This document shows, piece after piece, positions 50,299 through 58,295 of a stretch of 60,523 nucleotides of DNA. The translations under genes and the position numbers were made by a program. Numbering within the stretch: the first letter of the stretch is position 1; every line of letters starts with the position of its first letter. The notes under the pieces were generated by a model. It saw nothing but the letters and a program-made list of their open reading frames with translations. It made no database searches and had not been told where the DNA came from. This DNA comes from Oscillospiraceae bacterium (lineage in GTDB: Bacteria > Bacillota > Clostridia > Oscillospirales > Oscillospiraceae), in contig JAAWDI010000054.1 in NCBI GenBank assembly GCA_022793685.1, forward strand, positions 1 to 60,523. Direction: 5' to 3'.

Positions 50299-50307
50299 TG
50301 GTACAAT
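50299..50307 (+). promoter_or_regulatory. Possible extended -10 promoter of the comEA operon
   Basis: TGG followed by TACAAT (50302-50307), ~45 bp before the comEA start; no good -35. It faces the minus-strand promoter at 50324-50352. Confidence 0.4.
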
Positions 50308-50323
50308 GTTAATAGATAGTTCC

Positions 50324-50352
50324 ATTATAGACAGAGAATGTGGGATTGACAA
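50324..50352 (-). promoter_or_regulatory. Sigma-A promoter of the D,D-carboxypeptidase gene
   Basis: On the minus strand TTGTCA, 17-bp spacer, TATAAT. It overlaps the start of the divergent comEA gene. Confidence 0.75.
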
Positions 50353-50729
50353 TGAAAAAATTTTTAAGATTTGATTGTGTCCTTCTGATTTTCCTTGCAG
50401 TATTTTGCCTTTCCTGTGCGGCTTTTTTCTTCTATCAGCGTTCTGCGGGCGGCCACTATACGGTTATGACCCAGTCGGGAGGAGCGGCAAGACCGCAGGA
50501 AAGTGCGAGTACGCCGCCGGAGTTGTCCGTTGCGCTGCCCATTGACCTGAACAGCGCGACGAAGGAAGAATTGATGGAGCTGCCGGGCATCGGAGAGACG
50601 AGAGCGGAGGCAGTTCTGGCCTACCGGGAAGCCAACGGCGCTTTCACCGGAGTGGACGAGCTGACGGCGGTGGACGGTATTGGAGAAAAGACGCTGGAAA
50701 AACTGCGGGGTTATGTGACGGTCAAGTGA
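50352..50729 (+). CDS. ComEA-family helix-hairpin-helix protein, 125 aa
   Basis: Single membrane helix at residues ~8-28 (CVLLIFLAVFCLSCAAFFFY), a Ser/Pro linker, then a C-terminal double helix-hairpin-helix (IDLNSATKEELMELPGIGETRAEAVLAYREANG, VDGIGEKTLEKLRGYV). ComEA proteins bind incoming DNA in natural transformation, but many short copies exist outside competence operons. I use ATG 50352; a GTG at 50340 is in frame and neither has a strong ribosome site. First gene of an apparent operon with a response regulator 14 bp downstream; comEB/comEC are not here. Confidence 0.85.
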   Translation: MKKFLRFDCVLLIFLAVFCLSCAAFFFYQRSAGGHYTVMTQSGGAARPQESASTPPELSVALPIDLNSATKEELMELPGIGETRAEAVLAYREANGAFTGVDELTAVDGIGEKTLEKLRGYVTVK

Positions 50730-50743
50730 AAGGGAGCGGGCAA

Positions 50744-51436
50744 ATGGCAAAGATTTTGGTGGTGGACGACGAAAAGGTGCTGCTGAAGGGCATCAAGTTC
50801 AATTTGGAGAACGAGGGCTATGAGGTGGTCACCGGCGGCGACGGCGAAGAGGCGGTAGAGCTTGCCCGAAGCGGCGGCTTTGACCTGATTTTGCTGGATT
50901 TGATGATGCCCAAGATTGACGGCCTGCAGGCCTGTATGCGGATTCGGGAGTTTTCCACCGTGCCCATTATCATGCTCACGGCAAAGGGAGAGGACGCGGA
51001 CAAGCTGATGGGCTTTGAGTGCGGCGCCGACGATTACGTCACAAAGCCCTTCAACATTTTGGAATTGAAGGCCCGTATTCGGGCGCTGCTCCGCCGTTCC
51101 GCCAGCACAGAGCGGCAGGAGGGCGGAGGACGGCTGACCTGCGGCGCCATCGTGCTGGAGCCGGACACCCGCTCTGCATGGAAAAACGGAGAGGCGGTAG
51201 AGCTGACGGCCAAAGAGTTCGACCTGACCGAGCTGCTCATGCGCTCGCCGGGGCGGGTTTACAGCAGGGAGAGCCTGCTCAATATCGTGTGGGGCTACGA
51301 ATACGCGGGAGATTACAGGACGGTAGACGTTCATGTGCGGCGGGTGCGGGAAAAGCTGGAGCCTGACCCGGCCAATCCGGAGTATCTCCGTACCAAGTGG
51401 GGCGTTGGATACTACTTTAAGAGCGAGCGGGCGTAA
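50744..51436 (+). CDS. OmpR/PhoB-family response regulator, 230 aa
   Basis: Two-component DNA-binding regulator. Receiver: VVDDEKVLL (acidic pair), LILLDLMMPKIDG (phospho-Asp), MLTAKGED, DDYVTKPFN (Lys). The C-terminal winged helix has LTAKEFDLTELLMRSPGRVYSRESLLNIVWGYEYAGDYRTVDVHVRRVREKL. ATG 50744 is used (GGGAGCGGGCAA before it) rather than 50726. It pairs with the histidine kinase that starts 34 bp downstream. Confidence 0.95.
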   Translation: MAKILVVDDEKVLLKGIKFNLENEGYEVVTGGDGEEAVELARSGGFDLILLDLMMPKIDGLQACMRIREFSTVPIIMLTAKGEDADKLMGFECGADDYVTKPFNILELKARIRALLRRSASTERQEGGGRLTCGAIVLEPDTRSAWKNGEAVELTAKEFDLTELLMRSPGRVYSRESLLNIVWGYEYAGDYRTVDVHVRRVREKLEPDPANPEYLRTKWGVGYYFKSERA

Positions 51437-51470
51437 CCGTCTGGCAAAAAACGGGGGAGGAGGGAGCGCA

Positions 51471-52967
51471 GTGGAGGAGCAGAACAGCACGGGACGCATT
51501 CCGTTTTTTCGGTCGGTGCGGGGACAGTATGTGGTGGCCTATCTGGTCATCATCGTGGCAATTCTGGCGCTTTTGAACACCTACCCGGTGCTGGCCACCC
51601 AGAATTTGGTCATGCAGCAGTCGAAAAAGAGCGCGCTCCAGAGCCAGACCGCGGTTATGGCCTCCGCGCTGGTGGAGCTGGAATCCCTCACGGCCGACCA
51701 GGTGTCCCGGGTGCTGACGGTACTGGGCAACGTGGGCCTTGACCGGGTACTGGTCACCGACCCGACGGGGCTTGTGCTGTACGACTCCGCTGCAAAGAAA
51801 GGGGATGGGGAGGAGCAGCCGCCCCGGTACGCTCTCTTTCAAGAGGTGTCGGCGGCGTTGATGGGACAGGACGTGTTCCGCTCTGAGTTCCGTGACGGCG
51901 TGATTTTGAGCAGCGCAGCGGAGCCGCTGGTCTACCGCAATGTAGTGATTGGCGCGATATACATCTATGAAACGGACGCCGCAGGCGGCGCGCTGCTCCA
52001 CAGCATCCAAAGCAACCTGCGGACAATTTCCCTTATCATCGGCGCGCTGGCCTTTGCCCTGAGCCTTATTTTCTCACGGGCGCTCACTGCCCGCCTGAAC
52101 GCCCTTTTACGGGCCATCCGCATTGTACGGGAAGGCGAATACAGCCATCGGGTGAGTATCAAGGGTAGGGACGAGATGCACCTGCTGGCGGAGGAGTTCA
52201 ACCAGTTGACCGGACGGCTTCAGACCACGGAGGAGGCCCGCCGCCGGTTTGTCTCCGACGCGTCCCACGAATTAAAAACGCCCCTTGCGTCCATTCGCCT
52301 GCTGACCGACTCCATCCTTCAGAGCGAGCACATGGACGGGGAGACCACAAAGGATTTTGTGTCCGACATCGGCGCGGAGGCAGAGCGCCTCACCCGCATC
52401 ACCGAAGACCTGCTGACCTTGACCCGCATGGACGGCGAAGCGCCGAAGCACCACATGGAAGCGGTAGCTGTTGGGCAGGTGGCGGCACGGGTGAAGAAAA
52501 TGCTTTCGCCTTTGGCGCAGGCGGTGCAGGTGGAGCTGACAGTGGCATGTGAGCCGGATTGTGTGGTGAACGCCACAGAGGACGGCCTCTATAAAATCAT
52601 CTATAATCTGGCCGAGAACGCCGTCAAATACAATTTGCCCGGCGGCACAGTAGAGATAACGGCCCGATTTACCGACGGAGATGGGCTTGTCTGTGACACA
52701 GATACGGCGACCCATGTGGCGCTGCGGGTCACGGATAGCGGCGTGGGCATCCCGGAGGAGGAACTGAGCAAAATTTTCGACCGCTTTTACCGAGTGGACA
52801 AGGCCCGTTCCCGTGCGGCGGGCGGCACGGGGTTGGGGCTTGCTATCGTGCAGGACACCGCAAAGCAATATCGGGGCTGGGTTTCGGTGCAGCGGCGGAA
52901 GGACTGCCAGGGAACGGTATTTACCGTCATGTTCCCGCGGCACAGGGAAGGGGGAGAGGCGCAATGA
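51471..52967 (+). CDS. Sensor histidine kinase with HAMP domain, 498 aa
   Basis: Membrane kinase. Helix 1 at ~20-40 (YVVAYLVIIVAILALL), an extracytoplasmic loop of ~130 residues, helix 2 at ~180-200 (ISLIIGALAFALSLIFS) and a HAMP linker. HisKA carries the phospho-His in FVSDASHELKTPLAS. The ATPase domain has NLAENAVKYN (N box), DSGVGIPEEELSKIFDRFYRVDKARSRAAGGTGLGLAIV (G1, F and G2 boxes). GTG 51471 follows GGAGGAGGGAGCGCA; the frame from 51333 overlaps the response regulator and is rejected. Its stop overlaps the GerMN lipoprotein start by 4 bp (ATGA). Confidence 0.94.
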   Translation: MEEQNSTGRIPFFRSVRGQYVVAYLVIIVAILALLNTYPVLATQNLVMQQSKKSALQSQTAVMASALVELESLTADQVSRVLTVLGNVGLDRVLVTDPTGLVLYDSAAKKGDGEEQPPRYALFQEVSAALMGQDVFRSEFRDGVILSSAAEPLVYRNVVIGAIYIYETDAAGGALLHSIQSNLRTISLIIGALAFALSLIFSRALTARLNALLRAIRIVREGEYSHRVSIKGRDEMHLLAEEFNQLTGRLQTTEEARRRFVSDASHELKTPLASIRLLTDSILQSEHMDGETTKDFVSDIGAEAERLTRITEDLLTLTRMDGEAPKHHMEAVAVGQVAARVKKMLSPLAQAVQVELTVACEPDCVVNATEDGLYKIIYNLAENAVKYNLPGGTVEITARFTDGDGLVCDTDTATHVALRVTDSGVGIPEEELSKIFDRFYRVDKARSRAAGGTGLGLAIVQDTAKQYRGWVSVQRRKDCQGTVFTVMFPRHREGGEAQ

Positions 52968-53464
52968 GGCGAAACCGCGCCATGGCGGCGTTCTCCCTTT
53001 TGCTTGCGGCTCTCATGCTGCTTTCTGCTTGCTCCGGCGGCAGAGGGGAAAAGGACGGCCTGTTACTCTACTACACCCCCGCCGACGTCAGCGGCGGCAG
53101 CGCCTTGGTGGGAGAGCCGAGCGGCCTTTCGGAGGAAGAGGCCACCCCGCAAAGCCTGATGGCCGCGCTGCTGTCAGGGCCGGCGGACGCGGGCCTGCGC
53201 TCTCCCATTCCGCAGGGGGTGGAGTTGTTGGGAACGGTTCAGGACGGCGGCTGCGTGACCGTTGACCTGTCAGAGCGCTACGGCGGCCTCAGCGATATGG
53301 AGCTGACTCTTGCGGACTATGCCATCACCCTGACCCTGTGTCAGCTTCCGGGGGTGGAGTCGGTGCGCATTACGGCGGCGGGCGGGGCGGTTTCCGGACG
53401 CGCGCCGCGGGAGCTGAGACCGGACGACCTGCTGCTGTCCGGTGAGCCGCCGGCGCAAGATTGA
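52964..53464 (+). CDS. GerMN-domain lipoprotein, 166 aa
   Basis: Exported lipoprotein: a signal peptide with lipobox LLSAC (Cys at residue ~23), then a GerMN domain (YYTPADVSGGSALVGE..., ATPQSLMAALLSGPADAGLRSPIPQGVELLG, VTVDLSERYGGLSDMELTLADYAITLTLCQLPGVESVRI). GerM-type proteins act in spore peptidoglycan and germination, and GerMN lipoproteins often follow sensor kinases. Here it is coupled to the kinase by overlap, so it may modulate signal sensing. Confidence 0.9.
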   Translation: MRRNRAMAAFSLLLAALMLLSACSGGRGEKDGLLLYYTPADVSGGSALVGEPSGLSEEEATPQSLMAALLSGPADAGLRSPIPQGVELLGTVQDGGCVTVDLSERYGGLSDMELTLADYAITLTLCQLPGVESVRITAAGGAVSGRAPRELRPDDLLLSGEPPAQD

Positions 53465-53490
53465 CAAATGCCAGATTCCTTTGATAAGAT
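53461..53490 (+). promoter_or_regulatory. Sigma-A promoter of the sulfhydrylase gene
   Basis: TTGACA (53461-53466, overlapping the upstream stop codon), 18-bp spacer, TAAGAT (53485-53490), 32 bp before the ATG. Confidence 0.75.
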
Positions 53491-53522
53491 GAAAAAACCA
53501 ATCAGGACAGGAGACGATTTCC

Positions 53523-54806
53523 ATGAGTGAGAACCATTTTGCCACCGACTGCCTGCACGCGGGCTATATCCCCAAAAGCGGTGAGCCGCGAAACATTCCC
53601 ATCATCCAGTCCACCACCTTCCGCTATGAGAGCGGCGAGGCCATGGGTGCGCTGTTCGATTTGGAGGCGGAGGGCTACTTCTACTCTCGCATTCAGAACC
53701 CCACCTCCGACTGTGTGGCGGCCCGTATTGCCAAGCTGCAAGGCGGCACGGCGGCCATGCTCCTGTCCTCCGGGCAGGCGGCCAACTTCTTCGCCGTGTT
53801 CAACATCTGCTCGGCGGGCGACCATGTGGTGTCCTCCGCCAGCATCTACGGCGGCACCTATAACCTGCTGGCCGTCACCATGAAGCGGATGGGCGTCGAA
53901 TGTACCTTTGTAGACCCGGACTGCACGGAGGAAGAGCTGAACGCCGCCTTCCGCCCCAACACCAAGCTGGTGTTTGGCGAGACCATTGCTAACCCCGCCC
54001 TGACGGTGCTGGACATCGAAAAATTTGCCAAGGCCGCCCACGGCCACGGCGTGCCCCTCATCGTGGACAACACCTTTGCCACTCCATGGGGTTGTAAGGC
54101 TTTTGATTTCGGCGCGGACATCGTGACCCACTCCACCACCAAGTACATGGACGGCCACGCCGCCGCGCTGGGCGGTGCCATCGTGGACGGCGGAAAGTTC
54201 GATTGGAACGCCCACAAGGACAAATTTCCCGGCTTGACCACCCCAGACGAGAGCTATCACGGCGTGGTGTACACCGAGCGGTTCGGGCTGGAGGGAGCCT
54301 ACATCACCAAGGCGGTGGTGCAGCTCATGCGCGACTTCGGCGCGACTCCGGCCCCCATCAACTCGTGGCTGCTGGGCATGGGACTGGAGACCCTCCCCCT
54401 GCGGATGGAGCAGCATTGCGCCAACGCGCTGGCCATCGCCCAGATGCTGCAAAAGCACCCCAAGGCGGCATGGGTGAACTACCCCGGCCTGCCGGACAGC
54501 AAGTACGCCGCCCTGGTGAAAAAGCAGATGCCCCACGGCACCTGCGGCGTGGTGTCCTTCGGGGTGAAGGGCGGCCGCAGCGCGGCGGAGAAGTTCATGG
54601 CGGGACTGAAGGTGGCCTCCATCGCCACCCATGTGGCGGATGCCAAGACCTGCGTTCTGCATCCGGCCTCCACCACCCACCGGCAGATGAACGACCAAGA
54701 ACTCATTGCCGCAGGGGTGTCCGCCGACCTCATTCGCCTGTCCGTGGGCATCGAGGACGTCCGCGACCTGCTGGCCGACGTGGAGAACGCGCTGGCGGAG
54801 GTGTAA
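53523..54806 (+). CDS. O-acetylhomoserine aminocarboxypropyltransferase (sulfhydrylase), 427 aa
   Basis: PLP enzyme of the Cys/Met metabolism family; makes homocysteine (or methionine) from O-acetylhomoserine and sulfide or methanethiol. Landmarks: FATDCLHAGY at the N-terminus, YSRIQNPT, SSGQAANFFA, DNTFATPWGCKAFDFGADIVTHSTTKYMDGH with the PLP-binding Lys, and the C-terminal HPASTTHRQMNDQEL and RLSVGIED. Length and the inserted loop after the Lys fit MetY rather than the shorter cystathionine lyases; methionine gamma-lyase is a less likely alternative. Own promoter; single gene. Confidence 0.92.
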   Translation: MSENHFATDCLHAGYIPKSGEPRNIPIIQSTTFRYESGEAMGALFDLEAEGYFYSRIQNPTSDCVAARIAKLQGGTAAMLLSSGQAANFFAVFNICSAGDHVVSSASIYGGTYNLLAVTMKRMGVECTFVDPDCTEEELNAAFRPNTKLVFGETIANPALTVLDIEKFAKAAHGHGVPLIVDNTFATPWGCKAFDFGADIVTHSTTKYMDGHAAALGGAIVDGGKFDWNAHKDKFPGLTTPDESYHGVVYTERFGLEGAYITKAVVQLMRDFGATPAPINSWLLGMGLETLPLRMEQHCANALAIAQMLQKHPKAAWVNYPGLPDSKYAALVKKQMPHGTCGVVSFGVKGGRSAAEKFMAGLKVASIATHVADAKTCVLHPASTTHRQMNDQELIAAGVSADLIRLSVGIEDVRDLLADVENALAEV

Positions 54807-54848
54807 GCGTTTTTTATACAGCATAATAATGAAGGAGAGAGTTTTGGG

Positions 54849-55448
54849 ATGAAGAAGAGAGCATTTGTGTTTTTGCTATGTATAATCATATGTGTATCCA
54901 TGGTGGGCTGTGGCGGTACAAAGCGTGAATCGGCTGAGACTGTGACAGAAAACGCGCTCAAGGCATTTCAGACGGTGGATGCGGAAGGGATGGCAACCTA
55001 TTGGGGAAGCGACGTTACGGAATCGGGTGATGAGGTACAATCGTCCGATATGATGAAAGCGGTTTTAGCAAACCTTACATATTCTATTATTTCGTCGCAG
55101 GAAGATGAAGCGTCAGGTGTGGCGACTGTTACAGTTGAGCTTACCAATACTGACGTGCGACCAGTGATGGGTCTGTGGCTTCAGGAAATGCTTTCAACTG
55201 CGTTTCAGTATGCTTTTCTTCCGGAAGACCAACAACTGGGAGATGAAGAAATGGAGCAGCTTGCTTATGAGTCCTTTATCAGGCTGCTTGATGAAGGAAA
55301 GGATACGACGGTTACCAATACAGTGGAGGTAAAGCTAAAGCTGGTAGAAGACAAATGGGTGTTGGAGGAACCAACGGAGGAATTGATTGATGCGATACTG
55401 GGTGGTATGTATTCAGCGTTGAATGAATTAGACGATGCGTTCAATTAA
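54849..55448 (+). CDS. Putative lipoprotein of unknown function, 199 aa
   Basis: Signal peptide with lipobox (SMVGCGG, Cys at ~20), then a ~175-residue acidic domain opening SAETVTENALKAFQTVDAEGMATYWG. This resembles the DUF4878/DUF5105-type lipoproteins of Firmicutes, which have a cystatin/NTF2-like fold of unknown role. The base composition is clearly more AT-rich than its neighbours. Ribosome site GAAGGAGAGAG before the ATG. No operon partner; a 17-bp hairpin follows the stop. Confidence 0.8.
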   Translation: MKKRAFVFLLCIIICVSMVGCGGTKRESAETVTENALKAFQTVDAEGMATYWGSDVTESGDEVQSSDMMKAVLANLTYSIISSQEDEASGVATVTVELTNTDVRPVMGLWLQEMLSTAFQYAFLPEDQQLGDEEMEQLAYESFIRLLDEGKDTTVTNTVEVKLKLVEDKWVLEEPTEELIDAILGGMYSALNELDDAFN

Positions 55449-55450
55449 AA

Positions 55451-55491
55451 TAACGCCCTCGGAAAGCAAAGCTTTCCGAGGGCGTTATCAT
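55451..55491. terminator. Long perfect hairpin between convergent genes
   Basis: 17-bp perfect stem (55451-55467 with 55471-55487) with an AAA loop. The T tail is on the minus strand (AAAA upstream), so it may chiefly end the minus-strand ABC-F transcript while also blocking the lipoprotein transcript. Confidence 0.75.
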
Positions 55492-55611
55492 ACTGCTTAC
55501 GGTACGCTTATGTGCTCAAGCTTCCACATGGTGGCTTTTGCCGGTTCGTGGCTAACAGAGAAGTATCCCGCAAATTAAGGCTTTGCCGCGTGTTGGCGGC
55601 GGAGAGCGGCT

Positions 55612-57078
55612 TTATAGCGCGATGGTATGGGTTCCGATTGCGTTCCGAAAGGCTTTGTCATGCTCCACAAAAATCATGGTTGGCGCAAAATCTTTTATCA
55701 ACTGCTCAATCTGCATACGGGAGTAAATGTCTATAAAATTGAGCGGCTCATCCCACACGTATAGGTGTGCTTTCTGGCAAAGGCTTTTTGCTATAAGAAC
55801 CTTTTTCTTTTGGCCGCCGGAAAATTCCTGAACATCTTTTTCAAACTGAATTCGTTCAAAGCCCATTTTCCGAAGGATTGCCTTAAACAGGCTTTCATCA
55901 ATCTGGTGTTTTTCGGAAAATTCGGACAAGGTTCTTTTCAGATGGGACGTGTCCTGAGGTACATAGGAGATGACCAGACCCGAACCGATTTGCAGCGTTC
56001 CGGTATATTCGATTTTCTCGCCGGTCAAGAGCTTCAACAGGCTGCTTTTGCCGCTGCCGTTTTTTCCATCGAGCGCTACTCTGTCGCCTTGTTTTATGGT
56101 AAAAGAAAGAGGCTTACACACAGCGTTGCCGTCATAGTAGAGTACCACGTCTGAAAAGGAGATAAGCGTGTCAGTGTGGTACGGCATGGGGAATAATTTC
56201 AAAGTTTCCGCCGTTTCCACGTTTTTTAAGAGGCCTGCTTTCTGCGCGATGGCCCGTTCTTGCCGTGCCTCCACAGACTTTGAGCGTTTCATCATCTTGG
56301 CGGCTTTGTGTCCCACATAGCCTCTATCGACAGGGCCGTTTCCATATTTGGAGGCTTCTACGCGTTCTGACCATGCCGCTGAACGCTTTGCAGCTTTCTG
56401 TAAATGCTGAATATCCTTCTGAAGGTGTTCGTTTTGAGCCACTTCCGATGCTTGCCGCTGCTCAAAATTGGCAAGCCATGAAGAGAAGTTCCCTTTTTGC
56501 ACTTCAATATCAGCCTTGTTGATAGAGAGAATGTGGTCGACACAGCCATCTAAAAAGCTGCGGTCATGAGAGACTAAAATGAATCCCTTTTTCTTTTTGA
56601 GATAGGCAGATACCAATTCACGCGCTTTGGCGTCTAAATGGTTTGTTGGCTCGTCAATTAAGAGAAAATGCTCTTTGTTGCAAAACAGGGCCGCCAGCAG
56701 CACCTTTGTTTGCTCGCCGTTCGACAGCGTTTCAAACGGGCGGTAGAGCACACCGGCGTCTACGTCCAAATAGGAGAGCTCCCGCACAAGCTCCCATTCC
56801 TCCGCTTCCGGTGCGATTTCAAAAAATATTTTGTTTGCAGGCTTGGCCCTGTCTGCCACTGGGTATGGGAAATAGTCGAACTGTACCGAGGAGAGAATTT
56901 TGCCGCTGTATTCGTACTTTCCAAGCAAAAGATTCAGCAGGGTAGTCTTTCCGCGGCCGTTTCTTCCTACAAAGCCGAGTTTCCAATCTGTGTCGATTTG
57001 AAAGGTTACGTCTTCAAAAATGTTGTGGTAGCTGGCCGGATAGGAAAAGGTGAGATGTTCTATTTTTATCATTGACAT
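55612..57078 (-). CDS. ABC-F ribosomal protection protein (Lsa/CplR-like), 488 aa
   Basis: Soluble twin-ATPase that binds the ribosome and dislodges antibiotics. First ATPase: FVGRNGRGKTTLLNLL (Walker A), LSNGEQTKV (signature), LLIDEPTNHLD (Walker B). Second: LDGKNGSGKSSLLKLL, FSGGQKKKVLIAKSL, VWDEPLNFID. A basic interdomain linker lies between (~225-300). No membrane segments. As I recall, the opening segment EDVTFQIDTDWKLGFVGRNGRGKTT is characteristic of clostridial Lsa/CplR-type proteins that act on lincosamides, pleuromutilins and streptogramin A. ATG 57078 follows GGAGG; the frame running upstream to 57270 crosses the leader and is not coding. Expression is probably controlled by the attenuator described below. 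Confidence 0.92.
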   Translation of the reverse strand: MSMIKIEHLTFSYPASYHNIFEDVTFQIDTDWKLGFVGRNGRGKTTLLNLLLGKYEYSGKILSSVQFDYFPYPVADRAKPANKIFFEIAPEAEEWELVRELSYLDVDAGVLYRPFETLSNGEQTKVLLAALFCNKEHFLLIDEPTNHLDAKARELVSAYLKKKKGFILVSHDRSFLDGCVDHILSINKADIEVQKGNFSSWLANFEQRQASEVAQNEHLQKDIQHLQKAAKRSAAWSERVEASKYGNGPVDRGYVGHKAAKMMKRSKSVEARQERAIAQKAGLLKNVETAETLKLFPMPYHTDTLISFSDVVLYYDGNAVCKPLSFTIKQGDRVALDGKNGSGKSSLLKLLTGEKIEYTGTLQIGSGLVISYVPQDTSHLKRTLSEFSEKHQIDESLFKAILRKMGFERIQFEKDVQEFSGGQKKKVLIAKSLCQKAHLYVWDEPLNFIDIYSRMQIEQLIKDFAPTMIFVEHDKAFRNAIGTHTIAL

Positions 57079-57094
57079 AAATAAGAATCCTCCG

Positions 57095-57136
57095 TAAAAA
57101 AATAACGAGCTGCAAGAAAGTTGATTCTTGCAGCTC
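57095..57136 (-). terminator. Leader attenuator terminator of the ABC-F gene
   Basis: On the minus strand GAGCTGCAAGAA pairs with TTCTTGCAGCTC (12 bp), followed by GTTATTTTTTT just before the GGAGG of the coding sequence. A terminator between promoter and ribosome site of a resistance gene is the classic attenuation layout. Confidence 0.85.
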
Positions 57137-57204
57137 GCTATAGCATGATGATACCACCGTGCAAAGTGGAAACAGCACGTTACAGAGGCGTGAAACAGAT
57201 AGAT

Positions 57205-57218
57205 AACTTTCTTGCAAT
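57205..57218 (-). promoter_or_regulatory. Antiterminator segment in the ABC-F leader
   Basis: Minus-strand TTGCAAGAAAGTT can pair with the leader-peptide segment (57265-57277, ACTTTTCTTGCAA, one bulge) or with the 3' half of the terminator (57111-57122, 12 bp perfect). These pairings are mutually exclusive. Confidence 0.75.
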
Positions 57219-57260
57219 AGGCGCAGAAGTACCGCATCAGGCACTGCCGCATATCCAGTT

Positions 57261-57284
57261 TTACTTGCAAGAAAAGTGAATCAT
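57261..57284 (-). CDS. Attenuator leader peptide MIHFSCK
   Basis: Seven-codon frame with AGAGGTGG 4 nt before the ATG, lying between the promoter and the competing stems. Its codons overlap the first pairing segment, so a ribosome stalled here by drug would free the antiterminator. Function is inferred from layout, as for erm and other ABC-F leaders. Confidence 0.65.
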   Translation of the reverse strand: MIHFSCK

Positions 57285-57313
57285 CTTTCCACCTCTTTCA
57301 TTGATTGGACACC

Positions 57314-57342
57314 ACTATATCATGATTTTGCTGAATAATCAA
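57314..57342 (-). promoter_or_regulatory. Sigma-A promoter of the ABC-F leader
   Basis: On the minus strand TTGATT, 17-bp spacer, TATAGT, ~30 bp before the leader-peptide ATG. Confidence 0.65.
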
Positions 57343-57371
57343 GCGCTTTTATTCCTTTGCCATATGCGGAA

Positions 57372-58262
57372 TCAATCCAGCAGGTAACGCTTCAGACCGG
57401 CAATCATCATGACCTGCGCCTCTTCCATGGCGGTGTCGTCGCAGATGGCACCCTCCATGTCCATGGGCATGGGCATGGAGAAGCCGTGTCCCACGCCGAG
57501 GAACCGCCGGGCGGTCACCTCCACGCTGTTCTGCATCAGGCGGGCGGCATAGGTCTCCGCCTCCGCGCAGAGGGAATCGCCCTCGGCGGTGAGGACGATG
57601 GCGGGTGGCGTCTTTTTAAGTTGCTCGCCGGTGGCGTAGTAGGGGGAGCAGTACACCTCGCCGGACTGCTCGGGGGTACGGTAGCACCGGTCGAACACGT
57701 CGGCCAACTCCGGCGGGATAGCGCCGGGAGGCACCGGCTTGGAGAAGGCGCTGGACTTCATATCCAGCGGGGGATAGTCGAGAACCTGGCAGCGGAAGGA
57801 GCACTTGCCCGTTTCGCCCGCCCAGATGGCCAGACCGGCAGTGAGGGTGCCGCCGGCGCTGTGGCCGCCGATGGCCATGCGCGTGGGGTCGACGCCATAC
57901 TCTGTCGCGTGCTCCTGCACATACAGCACCACGTCGCGAACGTCCTCCACCGCGGCGGGGTATGGGAACTCAGGGGCAAGGCGGTAGTCCACGTTGATGA
58001 CGACAATGCCCAGCTCGTCGCAGGCGCGCTGACAGAAAGCATCGTCAAATTCAGGCATACCCATAATGAAGCCGCCGCCGTGGAAGTTAAAGAAAACGGG
58101 CCGGGGGCCGTCCGCCTTGGGGCGGTTAACGAGCACCCGCACCTTGCCGCCGTTCCGGGCGGGGATGTATTCCTGCTTGCCGTAAATGGTCAGGGCGGGC
58201 AGCTTGTCCACGCCCTCTTGCCGGGTGGCGGCGACGATACCGCGAATTTCTTCCTGTGTCAT
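57372..58262 (-). CDS. Alpha/beta-hydrolase esterase, hormone-sensitive lipase group, 296 aa
   Basis: Cytosolic carboxylesterase. Oxyanion motif HGGGF, VDYRLAPEFPYPAAVEDV (family IV hallmark), nucleophile elbow GHSAGG, Asp in EGDSLC and His in GVGHGF complete the catalytic triad. Length is normal. AAAGGAGG precedes the ATG. It lies 33 bp downstream of the uracil-DNA glycosylase gene and is probably co-transcribed. Substrate unknown; short-chain acyl or aryl esters are usual for the group. Confidence 0.92.
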   Translation of the reverse strand: MTQEEIRGIVAATRQEGVDKLPALTIYGKQEYIPARNGGKVRVLVNRPKADGPRPVFFNFHGGGFIMGMPEFDDAFCQRACDELGIVVINVDYRLAPEFPYPAAVEDVRDVVLYVQEHATEYGVDPTRMAIGGHSAGGTLTAGLAIWAGETGKCSFRCQVLDYPPLDMKSSAFSKPVPPGAIPPELADVFDRCYRTPEQSGEVYCSPYYATGEQLKKTPPAIVLTAEGDSLCAEAETYAARLMQNSVEVTARRFLGVGHGFSMPMPMDMEGAICDDTAMEEAQVMMIAGLKRYLLD

Positions 58263-58295
58263 GAAACGGCCTCCTTTATCGTTGGTGTAACAGGG

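Noticed and set aside
51333-51470. Upstream extension of the histidine kinase frame
   Set aside because: It overlaps the response regulator and lacks a ribosome site; GTG 51471 has a strong one.
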